DNA of 64,000 nt from CBDAQA01 sp965198865 (lineage in GTDB: Bacteria; Planctomycetota; Phycisphaerae; Tepidisphaerales; Tepidisphaeraceae): the NCBI GenBank assembly GCA_965198865.1, contig CBDAQA010000019.1:39543-103542 (forward strand). The letters run 5' to 3'. Positions 27,177 through 35,092 of this stretch are shown in pieces. The number at the start of each line of letters is the position of its first letter. The first letter of the stretch is position 1. Both the position numbers and the translations under genes were made by a program. Below the pieces are notes generated by a model. The model made no database searches. It saw nothing but the letters and a program-made list of their open reading frames with translations, and had not been told where the DNA came from.

Positions 27177-27377
27177 TCATTCGAGTCCCTTGCGTCCAGC
27201 AACGGCACACATGGGACAGTACCCGACGAGCGAAGTGCCCACGAGCACGACCGCGCCGGCCGCCCAGATGTAACCCAGCGGCGTACCCCAGAAATGCACG
27301 GCGCACGACACCATTGCCAGCGAACCGCCAAAACGAACGACGCGTTCCCAAATGGGTAAGTTTTTCTTGTAAAACAT
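27177..27377 (-). CDS. small YgaP-like (DUF2892) membrane protein, copy 2
   Basis: A 66-residue protein: LPIWERVVRFGGSLAMVSCA is the first hydrophobic segment, and LVGTSLVGYCPMCAVAGRKG closes the second, the standard end of DUF2892/YgaP-type proteins. It lies 54 bp upstream of the sigma gene on the same strand and is probably first in the three-gene unit. As in copy 1, two Cys are separated by two residues at the membrane edge. Confidence 0.78.
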   Translation of the reverse strand: MFYKKNLPIWERVVRFGGSLAMVSCAVHFWGTPLGYIWAAGAVVLVGTSLVGYCPMCAVAGRKGLE

Positions 27378-27974
27378 TTTGGCCTTCGAAATTAGGGATT
27401 GATGAACGACACGCTCTATTAGAGACGGCGAGCGGCCGAATGGATTCTCGAAATCGCTTTCTCGTGCCGCGGCGTTGCAACGGACTCAAATTGTCAAATG
27501 TCTAAACGCTGAAGCGATCGCATTTTGCAAGGCGCGGACCGACCGCTTTCGCGGCGAGAACTGCTGGCCACATCCGAATTGCGTGCTGCTTGCATGGGTG
27601 AGCAGCCTCCATGTCCGTGCTGGCATCCTTGCGCCCTGTCACGGCCGCGACGTCGGTCTGACGATCTTGCCCACCTTGACGTCCGCCGGCTGCTCGGTGG
27701 CATAGGCAATGCCGCGGGCCACCGCCTCGGCCGGCGTCGCCATGCGGTCGCGGGCGGAAATTACTGCTGGCGAAGTTGCGGGTTCGGTACCGACTCCACC
27801 CGTTCCGTCCGGAAGAAGCCGGGCGGGATCACCGTGACCCGCAGTTGGTCGCCGGCCTCCTGACGCAACCCCTCGCAGATCGCGCGCACCGCAAATTTGG
27901 AAACGGAGTAGTCCGCCTGGCTCAAATCCGTCCTGTGGCCGGCGCCGATGCGATGTTGATGATGTGCCCAAACT

Positions 27975-29494
27975 GTAAGACTTGAGCCGTCTGCAACGAT
28001 GTTCGGCGCTTGTACGGATTGCGCGACTCTGGCGGGTCGTGTAGATAATCGGGAGTGACGACCGCCGCCGAGCCAACGTGGGACCTGTCGACCATCCTCG
28101 CCGCGGCGTTGGCCGGGACGCTGACCGAGCCGCAGGCGGCGGCGCTGCCGGCGCTGGGGCCGGAGGCGGTCGTGGCGTTCGCCATGGCCGTGGCGGTCCA
28201 CATGGCGGCCCGGGCGGCGGCCGCGGCATCGACGCCGTCGGGCGCGGTGCCGCCGTACCTGAAGCCGACGGTGGGCCGGCGGCGGAGGTCGCCGGGGGCG
28301 AAGCCGGGCCACAAGGGGTCGCGCCGCCAGCCGCCGGTGACCATCGATGAGAAGGTCGAGCACCGGCTGGACGCCTGCCCGTGCTGCGGCGGCGGCCTCC
28401 AGCGGTGCGGCCGGACCCGCACCCGGCTGATCGAGGACGTCCCGCGGGACATCAGGCCGGTCGTCACCGAGCACGCGATCCACCGCGACTACTGCCCCAA
28501 CTGCAAGCGGCACGTCGAGCCGACCGTGCCCGACGCGATGCCGGGGGCCACGCTGGGCCCACCACGCGGTGGCGCTGTCCGGCTTCTTCCACTACGGGCT
28601 GGGCGTCAGCATCGGGCAGGCCCGCGAGTTGCTCGGCGGGCACCTGCGGATGGAGGTGACGGCCGGCGGGCTGGTCTCGGCCTGGCACCGCATGGCCGAC
28701 GCGCTGGCGCCGTGGTACCAGCAGGTCCACCAGCAGCTGCGGGCCACCGCCTGCCTCCACGCCGACGAGACCGGCTGGCGCGTCGACGGGCAGACCCACT
28801 GGCTCTGGTGCTTCTGCGACCGCGTCACCTGCCTCTACATGATCGACCGCAGCCGCGGCGGGCCCGCCCTCAAGCGGTTCTTCGACGAGGCGTTCGAGGG
28901 GACGCTGGTCACGGACTTCTGGGCCGCGTACGACGCGGTGATGGCCGACGACCGGCAGGTGTGCCTGCCGCACCTGCTGCGGGAACTGGTCAAAGTCGAC
29001 GAGCGGAACGCGACGCCCGAGTGGGTCGCGTTCGCCAAGAAGCTCAAGCGCCTGCTCCGCGATGGCCTCCGCCTCCGCAAGCGGGCCGACTTCACGCCGG
29101 AGCGGTACCGCTCGCGGATCGACCTGATCGACCGCCGGCTGGCCGCGCTGGCCACGGCGACGTACGACGACCCCGACGCGGCCCGGCTGGCCAAGCGGCT
29201 GCTGCGGTTCCAGGACTACTACTTCACGTTCCTGGAGAAGCCGCACGTGCCGCCGGACAACAACCACGCCGAGCGTCAGATCCGGCCCGCGGTGATCCAG
29301 CGGAAGAACATCCTGTGCAACCGTTCGGCCGACGGGGCCGAGGTGCAGGGCGTGCTGATGAGCGTGTTCCGGACGTTGAAGCTCCGCGGCCACGACCCGA
29401 CCCGGACGATCGCCGCGGCGCTGCGCGAGCTCGTGCTGACCGGGAAACTACCGCCGCTGCCGGGACCGGCCGTTGCAGACGGCTGAAGAGTTAC
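27975..29494 (+). mobile_element. IS66-family insertion sequence, single-gene (ISBst12-like) form, 1520 bp
   Basis: The ends are 24-bp inverted repeats with 3 mismatches: the left begins GTAAGACTTGAGCCGTCTGC, and the right, read inward, begins GTAACTCTTCAGCCGTCTGC. GTAA is the usual terminal tetranucleotide of IS66. An 8-bp duplication flanks it. Only a TnpC-type transposase is present, without tnpA/tnpB, and the length fits the ISBst12 subgroup. The transposase has a frameshift, so the copy may be inactive. Confidence 0.93.
28055..29486 (+). pseudogene. IS66-family transposase (TnpC), single frameshift
   Basis: The first frame from GTG 28055 encodes the N-terminal helical part, KPGHKGSRRQPP and the zinc-finger region (CPCCGG...YCPNCKRHVEP). 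The second frame from about 28569 encodes the DDE core: HADETGWRVDG (D), VTDFWAAYDA (D) and NNHAERQIRP (E). The frames join if one C is removed from the CCC at 28558-28560. All catalytic residues are kept, so the lesion is recent, or else the shift is tolerated. Confidence 0.88.
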
Positions 29495-29983
29495 CCCAAA
29501 CTTTTGCTGGCGGAACAACGGGAGTGCCACGGCGATGGCGTGCAACACTCCCTTGATGTTGACGTCGATCATGTCGTCCCATTCCTGGACCCGCAGTTCG
29601 TCCGTGGGCGCGATCGGAGCGACGCCCGCGTTGTTGATCATCGCGTCCAGCCGGCCGAACCGGTCGCAGCCGAGCCTGACCAGATGGGTCACGTTTTCAC
29701 GCTTCAGCACGTCCACCGCCGCGAACGCCACCTTGCCTACCGCCTCGCCCCCCGCGGCATCAATGCGACCGGCGAGCGTTTACAACCGGTCGAGCCTCCG
29801 GGCGCCCAACACGAGTTGCGCGCCGCGCGTCGCCAGCGAAGCGCCTTCGCCTCGCCGGTCCCGCTGCTCGCCCCGTTGATGAAGACGACTTTGCCTTCGA
29901 TGCCAGACAATGCACCTCAATGGCCACTGCTCAGAGTCCTCGACAACTCGAGGTGACAGCATCAGACCGGTGGCCGAAGAAGG

Positions 29984-30466
29984 TCAAACCTCCACCGTCC
30001 CGCCATCGGGGTCGGCGCGGAAGGACCAGCTCCCGCCGGAGCGGAACGTGGCGGCCGTGGCGAAGGTGTCCTCCATGAACTGCATGTACGTGACCCGCCC
30101 ATCACGCACCCGCGCCAGGATGGCGAACGGCGAGGTGGCGGCCTTGCCCAGCGTGGCCGAGCGGTACGTGAACCGGCCGAACACCGCCACCGTGCCGGTC
30201 TCCGACTCCAGCACGTCCTCGATCGTGAACCCCTCGTTGTGCCAGTACCGGGTGACCCGGGCATAGGTCTCGCGGACGGCGGCCGGCCCGGTGGCGGTGC
30301 CGGCCCACGGCATGATCCGCTTCAGCTCCGGGTTGTCGTAGTTCAGCGAGACGTAGGTTGCGTCGGGCGCGACCAACGCATCGACGACCGCCGGGTTCGT
30401 CGGGTCGGCGAGCAATTTACGGACAACGTCGTGGGGTCGAGTGGCCACGTTGACTTCAGCGGGCAT
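29984..30466 (-). CDS. NTF2/SnoaL-like protein (third)
   Basis: A 160-residue cone-fold protein: VVRKLLADPTNPAVVDALVA is helix 1, DATYVSLNYDNPELKRIMPW the strand and loop, and FAILARVRDGRVTYMQFMED the last strands. It is more like the nuclear transport factor 2 group (limonene-epoxide-hydrolase-like) than the two SnoaL genes at 23291 and 25540. It lies alone between the interrupted SDR gene and a cluster of gene fragments. Start ATG 30466. Confidence 0.78.
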   Translation of the reverse strand: MPAEVNVATRPHDVVRKLLADPTNPAVVDALVAPDATYVSLNYDNPELKRIMPWAGTATGPAAVRETYARVTRYWHNEGFTIEDVLESETGTVAVFGRFTYRSATLGKAATSPFAILARVRDGRVTYMQFMEDTFATAATFRSGGSWSFRADPDGGTVEV

Positions 30467-30584
30467 GCTGGCCTCCGCGATGGGCAGTTTGCGTCCACCG
30501 GTTCGCCGACACTGCGACCGTGTCGACTTGCCGGACGAATTCGAACGGCTGAGACTAGTTCTGCGGTGAGACGAAGGTCAACCT

Positions 30585-30688
30585 CGGTTTTCGACGCGCT
30601 TGATGCCGCCGACCGGCTCCACGCCCGCACCCGGTGGCCGCGTTCGGCCACGTTGGTCGCCATCGCTCGCCCCATCGCTCCCAGTTTT
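30585..30688 (-). pseudogene. fragment of a HIBADH-like dehydrogenase 5' end
   Basis: The minus strand reads GAMGRAMATNVAERGHRVRA, nearly the same as residues 9-28 of the intact dehydrogenase at 22416-23276. A deletion of about 16 nt then shifts the frame, after which EPVGGIKRV (intact: EPIGGIERV) is recognisable. The fragment stops there and runs directly into the SnoaL fragment. Confidence 0.82.
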
Positions 30689-30790
30689 CGTGCAGCGTGG
30701 CGGCGACAGGATCAAAGTTGCCCTTGCCGGCCGGGCAAGCCGACTCCGCCGCATGGAAACGCCGCGATGTTTCGAGCAGGTCAGCCGCCC
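30689..30790 (-). pseudogene. fragment of a SnoaL-like gene 5' end
   Basis: The minus strand encodes RRFHAAESACPAGKGNFDPV followed by AATLH, matching RRFYAAESAYLAGDRDFAPI and AATLH of the intact protein at 23291-23701. It is fused on its 3' side to the dehydrogenase fragment by a deletion of roughly 340 bp relative to the intact gene pair. Confidence 0.82.
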
Positions 30791-30807
30791 TGTCCGCCCT
30801 CCTGCTG

Positions 30808-30946
30808 TGGCGACGACCACGCACAGCAGCGGGTGGTCATTCGAGATGGTCGGCCAAGACGGAGCGCCAGCGTGACCCGGGGAAACGGCGCGCGCACCAC
30901 GGCTCGGCAGCAGTGGCGGGCGACCACGTCTGGCAAGTCGGTCATG
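30808..30946 (-). pseudogene. fragment of the AraC regulator 5' end
   Basis: The minus strand from ATG 30946 reads MTDLPDVVARHCCRAVVRAP, against MTELRDLVARHCRRAVVRTP for the intact AraC at 12146-13024. After an internal deletion and frameshift, HPLLCVVVA is recognisable, then it ends. The similarity also extends upstream of the ATG (GATGACCAGTGTACGCC at 30948-30964), so the copy included the promoter side. Confidence 0.85.
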
Positions 30947-31055
30947 GGATGACCAGTGTACGCCACCCGGCCGGCGGTTGGCGTTGGTGGGATCGGGCAA
31001 GCAATTGGGGGCAACGGTCTACCGGGCCCGCTGGCGGGGCGGCTACGGTGCGGGC

Positions 31056-32111
31056 ATGAACACACCCACGATGAACTACCGGTTGCTGGGCCGCAGCGGC
31101 CTCCGCGTCTCCGACCTGTGCCTGGGCACGATGACCTTCGGCGAGGACTGGGGCTGGGGCAGCTCCAGGGAGGAGGCGCGGGCGATCTACGACGCGTTCC
31201 GGGCCGCCGGCGGGAACTTCGTCGACACGGCCAACGTCTACACCAACGGCACGAGCGAGACGCTCGTCGGCGAGTTCGTCGCCGGCCACCGGGCCGAGGT
31301 CGTGCTGGCGACCAAGTACACCAGCGCCCGTGCCGAGCCCGGGGCCAACGCCGGCGGCAACCACCGCAAGAGCATGGTCGAGGCCGTCGAGGGCAGCCTC
31401 CGCCGCCTCGGGACCGACTACCTCGATCTATACTGGCTGCACGCCTGGGACGGGCTGACGCCGGCCGAGGAGGTCATGCGGGCGTTCGACGACCTGGTCC
31501 GGGCCGGCAAGGTGCTGTACGTCGGCATTTCCGACGCCCCGGCGTGGGTGGTCGCCAAGAGCAACACGATCGCCGAGCTGCGGGGGTGGACGCGGTACGT
31601 CGGGCTACAGGTGGAGTACAGCTTGCTGGAGCGGACGGTCGAGCGGGAGCTGACGCCGATGGCCGTCGACCAGCAGATGACGATCCTCGCCTGGTCGCCG
31701 CTGGCGTTCGGCAAGCTGACGGGCAAGTACCTGCCGGAGAACAAGTCGGCCGTGGCGGACGGCCGGCTCAATAGCGCGATGATGAAGGGGTTCGATGTGG
31801 CCGACGCCGCCCAGGACCGGGTCGTCCGCGAGGTCGTCGCCGTCGCCGCGGAGATCGGCGTCTCCCCGGCCCGGGTCGCCCTGGCGTGGCTGCTGCACCG
31901 GCCGGCCAAGGTGATCCCGATCGTCGGGGCCCGGCGGCTGGAGCAGTTCGAGGACAACCTCTCCAGCCTGGCCGTGACCTTCACCCCGCCGCAGCTGCAA
32001 CGGCTGGACGCGGCCAGCGCCGTCCCGATGGGCTTCCCGCACGACTTCCTGGCCCGCGAGCCGATGCAGCAGTTTGTCTTCGGCCAGGCCCGCGGCCGGA
32101 TCAGGGCCTGA
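31056..32111 (+). CDS. aldo/keto reductase
   Basis: A 351-residue NADPH-dependent TIM-barrel reductase. The catalytic tetrad is in place: Asp and Tyr in DTANVYTNG, Lys in LATKYTS and His in YWLHAWD. NADPH contacts sit in IPIVGARRLEQ. It resembles the YajO/Tas type with GRSGLRVSDLCLGTMTFGE at the N-terminus. Start ATG 31056 (or ATG 31071) with no strong ribosome site. It is the last intact metabolic gene before the ISKra4-like element. Confidence 0.93.
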   Translation: MNTPTMNYRLLGRSGLRVSDLCLGTMTFGEDWGWGSSREEARAIYDAFRAAGGNFVDTANVYTNGTSETLVGEFVAGHRAEVVLATKYTSARAEPGANAGGNHRKSMVEAVEGSLRRLGTDYLDLYWLHAWDGLTPAEEVMRAFDDLVRAGKVLYVGISDAPAWVVAKSNTIAELRGWTRYVGLQVEYSLLERTVERELTPMAVDQQMTILAWSPLAFGKLTGKYLPENKSAVADGRLNSAMMKGFDVADAAQDRVVREVVAVAAEIGVSPARVALAWLLHRPAKVIPIVGARRLEQFEDNLSSLAVTFTPPQLQRLDAASAVPMGFPHDFLAREPMQQFVFGQARGRIRA

Positions 32112-32313
32112 CGGCGGGCACTCCCGCTGACGACTGCCGCGACCGAACAGGGCCATGGACCGAGGCACGCGGGGCGGGGCGGAAACGGACGCGTCGGAGA
32201 TCGCGGCCGACCCCGGCATGGTCCGGGTCAACTCCATGCGCCCGTGGCTCTGCGCCTCCGCCGCGGGCCCGCTTCGGTTCCGACCGGCCCCGATCGGGCG
32301 GCGGCGGGCGGAT

Positions 32314-33782
32314 GGGTGTAGCTCCTTTTCCTGGCGGTCGGGTTCAGGCGGCCAGCGCGGCTGACTTTGACTCCCAGTAGGCCGGCCACAGCTTGCTGTA
32401 GTGCAGGCACCGCAACGCGGCCATGTGCTCGGCCCGGCGGACCCGCCACCGCGGGTTGTTCAGCTTCAGGCGTTTGCCGATCATGTTCTTGCACGTCCCC
32501 TCGACCAGCCCCGACCCGATCGGCAGGCCCGCGGCCAGGCGGGTGCGGTACCACAGGCTGTCCCGGTTGGCCGACAGGTAGCCGATCAGGCCGTCCAGGG
32601 CCGCCACGCGTGGGTCGCCGCCGCCGTTCGACAGGTCGGCTCGCTCCCGCTCGAGGTGCTCGATGAACCGCGGGCCCTCCAGCCGGATCAGGTCCGCCAG
32701 TTGCCGCTCGCCCCAGTCCCGGGCGGCCGGCGTCCCGCGGCCGAACATTTGTTGCCCGGCGGCGTGCACGTGCTCGGCCACGTGGTAGACGTCCACGACC
32801 CACTCGACGTTGACCACCGCCAGGAAGCGCTTGGCCGCCTCGTCCCAGATCCACCGCGCCCCGTCCGCCAGCACGCTGAGCCGCGGGCAGCCGGCCAGCC
32901 CCAGGTGGTCCAGCATCCGCCGCCACGACGCCCCGACCAGGCCGCTGCTGGCGATCGCCGCCCACGCCACCCGGCACGCCGGCGGCTCCAGGTCCCGCTG
33001 GTCCCACTGGGCCGGCGGCACCGGGTCGGCCGCCGCCCGCTTGGCGAACACGCTGACCCGCATCTCGCGCCACCCGTCGACCGTGTTGACGCTGACCCCG
33101 TCGGTGTAGAACTCGACCTCACCCTCGGCCGCCGCCATCGGCGCGGCCGACGCCGGGTCGCCCTTCAACCACCGGGCCGCCGCCTCCCCCTCGGCGTCGC
33201 AGACCCGCCGGACCACGTCGTCGCTGACCGGCAGCCGGCACAGCTCGCGGACCTTCTCCGCCGCCTCGTCGAACGACCAGCCCGACCCCGCCAGCGTCAC
33301 CATCCGCCGCGCCGCCACGGTCAGCTTGTGCCCCGCCGGCACCCCGGCCCAGTCGTCCCACGGCACCGCCTTGCACCCGCACGGCCCCCGCGACGCGTAG
33401 TACCGCCGCTCCACCCGCACCTCCCCCACGGCCGTCACGATCGACTTGGCCACCCGCCCCCGGTAGCTCATCGTCGCCGGCTCGGCGCACGGGCACGGCC
33501 GGCTGCAGGCCCCCCTTTTTGCGCCTCGGCGTGCTCCGAGGCGCTCAGCTCGACCATCTTGCGGACCGATTCGTACCCGTCGGCCACCGCGACCCCCTCC
33601 AGGGCCGCCATCCCCTGCCCCGGCGGGGCCGCCGACCCGGCCCGCACCATGGCCCGGTAGGCCAGCACCGACTGCTCCGCGACCAGCCGCTCGTTCCCGC
33701 TCAGATCATTCAGGTCCATCGGTCCTCCAATCATTGACCGACGGCCATTATGACGAATCCGCCAAGATCGCGCGCTACACCC
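32314..33782 (-). mobile_element. ISKra4-like insertion sequence, 1469 bp, upstream of fabG
   Basis: Inverted ends are about 24 bp: the left begins GGGTGTAGCTCC and the right, read inward, begins GGGTGTAGCGCG; the arms share GGGTGTAGC and TGGCGG at the same spacing. An 8-bp duplication flanks the element. The single transposase gene fills it on the minus strand. It lies 97 bp before the fabG start, at the right edge of the accessory island. Confidence 0.88.
32344..33719 (-). CDS. ISKra4-like transposase in two frames (possible -1 frameshift)
   Basis: The first frame from ATG 33719 (GGAGG upstream) encodes MDLNDLSGNERLVAEQSVLA to SASEHAEAQK, then reaches an A5-G6 run (33510-33520). The -1 frame continues KRGACSRPCPCAEPATMSYR and carries the catalytic part: FYTDGVSVNT (D), VLADGARWIWD (D) and GSGLVEGTCKNMIG (E). 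Joined by a -1 shift, the product is about 458 residues, the usual size for the family. Programmed frameshifting or transcriptional slippage at the run would make it functional; otherwise it is broken. Confidence 0.82.
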
Positions 33783-33878
33783 GGGCGGATCACCCGCCCG
33801 GCCGCCGCCTTGACTTCGGCGGCGGCGTCCGCGATGAACGCCTCGGGCCACCGGCACGCCGGACGCCCGGGAGGTCCC

Positions 33879-34607
33879 ATGACTGACAAACGCGTCGCCA
33901 TCGTCACCGGCGGGTCCCGCGGAATCGGGGCTGCCATCGTCCGGCAGCTGGTCGCCGACGGCCTGCACGTCGTCGCCGTCGCCCGGTCGCTGGACAAGCT
34001 GCAGGCGATCGCCGACGAGAGCGACGGCAACGTCGAGCCGCTGGTGTGCGACATCGCTGACGCCAAGGCGCTCGCCGCCGCGATCGAGGGCGTGGGCGAG
34101 CGGCACGGCCGGCTGGACGTGCTGGTGAACAACGCCGGCATCACCAAGGACGGCCTGCTGCTCCGCATGTCCGACGAGGACTACGACCTGGTGCTGGACA
34201 CGAACCTCAAGAGCGCGTTCGTCGCCATCCGCACCGCCGCCCGGCTCATGATGCGCAGCAAGTCGGCGCGCATCGTCAACATCGGCAGCGTATCCGGTGT
34301 CGCCGGCAACGCGGGGCAGGCGAACTACTCGGCCAGCAAGGCCGGGCTGATCGGGCTGTCCAAGACGGTCGCCAAGGAGCTGGCCGGCAAGGGCGTCACG
34401 TGCAACGTGGTGGCCCCGGGGTTCATCACGACCGACATGACCGACGCGCTGCACGACAAGATCAAGGAGGGTGTCAAGGCGTTCATCCCGCTCAAGCGGT
34501 TCGGCGAGCCCAAGGAGATCGCGGCCGTCGTCGCGTTCCTGGCGTCCGAGGCGGCGTCGTACGTCACGGGGCAGGTCCTGTGCGTCGACGGCGGCATGGT
34601 GATGTGA
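33879..34607 (+). CDS. fabG: 3-oxoacyl-ACP reductase
   Basis: FabG reduces 3-oxoacyl-ACP with NADPH in each round of chain elongation. The 242-residue product has TGGSRGIG near residue 10, NNAG in the middle, the catalytic Ser-Tyr-Lys in IGSVSGVAG and YSASK, and the FabG-type C-terminus with VTGQVLCVDGGMVM. Start ATG 33879 with GGGAGG upstream. fabD, its usual upstream neighbour, is 24 kb away; an IS element ends 97 bp before the start and may have changed its promoter. Confidence 0.96.
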   Translation: MTDKRVAIVTGGSRGIGAAIVRQLVADGLHVVAVARSLDKLQAIADESDGNVEPLVCDIADAKALAAAIEGVGERHGRLDVLVNNAGITKDGLLLRMSDEDYDLVLDTNLKSAFVAIRTAARLMMRSKSARIVNIGSVSGVAGNAGQANYSASKAGLIGLSKTVAKELAGKGVTCNVVAPGFITTDMTDALHDKIKEGVKAFIPLKRFGEPKEIAAVVAFLASEAASYVTGQVLCVDGGMVM

Positions 34608-34651
34608 TTTCCGAGTCGAATTTGCGAGGGCGGCGCGGCCGAGCGGTGCCT

Positions 34652-34679
34652 TTGCAAAGGGTCGCCCCACGGCTATAGT
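34652..34679 (+). promoter_or_regulatory. probable acpP promoter
   Basis: TTGCAA (34652-34657) and TATAGT (34674-34679) with a 16-bp spacer lie 65 bp before the acpP ATG, between fabG and acpP. A separate strong promoter for acpP would fit the high demand for ACP. The same TTGCAA hexamer occurs at the candidate infC promoter. Confidence 0.55.
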
Positions 34680-34744
34680 CGTCGCTCCCCCGGCCGGGCC
34701 GCGTGGTTCGGTGGGGTTGTTCAGGGCAGGCAGGTGGAACGAAA

Positions 34745-34987
34745 ATGGCAGAAGACATCGAGCAAAAGGTCATCGAGATCGTGTCCGAGCAGATGGGTGT
34801 CGACAAGAGCGAGATCACCCGCGACACGCACTTCATCAACGACCTGAACGCCGACTCCCTGGACACGGTCGAGCTCGTCATGGAGTTCGAGGACGAGTTC
34901 GAGCTCAGCATCCCCGACGAGGAGGCCGAGAAGATTCAGACCGTCGGCCAGGCGATCGACTACATCAAGGGCCACAGCAGCAAGTAA
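34745..34987 (+). CDS. acpP: acyl carrier protein
   Basis: An 80-residue acidic four-helix protein. The phosphopantetheine attachment motif is DSLDTVELVM, with the modified Ser at about residue 38. Every step of fatty acid synthesis uses it. Start ATG 34745 with an AGGTGG-type ribosome site. It lies between fabG and fabF as in most bacteria. Confidence 0.97.
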   Translation: MAEDIEQKVIEIVSEQMGVDKSEITRDTHFINDLNADSLDTVELVMEFEDEFELSIPDEEAEKIQTVGQAIDYIKGHSSK

Positions 34988-34989
34988 GC

Positions 34990-35092
34990 CGTCCCGAGTT
35001 TCGAGCCTCGAGTTCTGTGCCGACCGTCCGATGCGGCGGGGACGTGCGACTCGCGACTCGGAACTCCCCTTTCGGAACTCAGAACCGAACTC
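34990..35092. repeat. GAGTT-family repeat between acpP and fabF
   Basis: The gap is built from variants of GAGTTTCGAGCCTCGAGTTC on the left and CGGAACTCCCCTTTCGGAAC on the right. The two sides are partly complementary and can fold. The repeat unit matches the element between plsX and fabH (7400-7500). It ends at the fabF ATG and replaces an ordinary ribosome-site region. Confidence 0.65.

Larger units (their letters stand above)
27967..29502. repeat. 8-bp target-site duplication of the IS66-type element
   Basis: The sequence CCCAAACT occurs at 27967-27974 and again at 29495-29502, directly flanking the element. It is the duplicated target within the interrupted SDR gene (AGTTTGGG on its coding strand). 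Eight bases is the duplication size known for the IS66 family. Confidence 0.9.
27639..29910 (-). pseudogene. SDR oxidoreductase gene interrupted by an IS66-type element
   Basis: The N-terminal part (29910-29503) encodes EGKVVFINGASSGTGEAKA, then VLGARRLDRL followed by an in-frame stop, then FGRLDAMINNAGVAPIAPT and DVNIKGVLHAIAVALP. It is cut at the IS right end. The C-terminal part (27974-27639) resumes with FGHIINIAS, then YSVSKFAVRAICEGLRQEAG and VIPPGFFRTE; the end (AIAYATEQPADV-type tail) is in another frame. So the gene carries an insertion, a stop and at least two frameshifts. The family is a YdfG-like SDR. Confidence 0.85.
32306..33790. repeat. 8-bp target-site duplication of the ISKra4-like element
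   Basis: GGGCGGAT occurs at 32306-32313 and 33783-33790, directly outside the element ends. With the element removed, the target is part of a G/C palindrome (GGCGGCGGGCGG...CCCGCC...CCGCC), so insertion was into a hairpin-like site. Confidence 0.85.
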
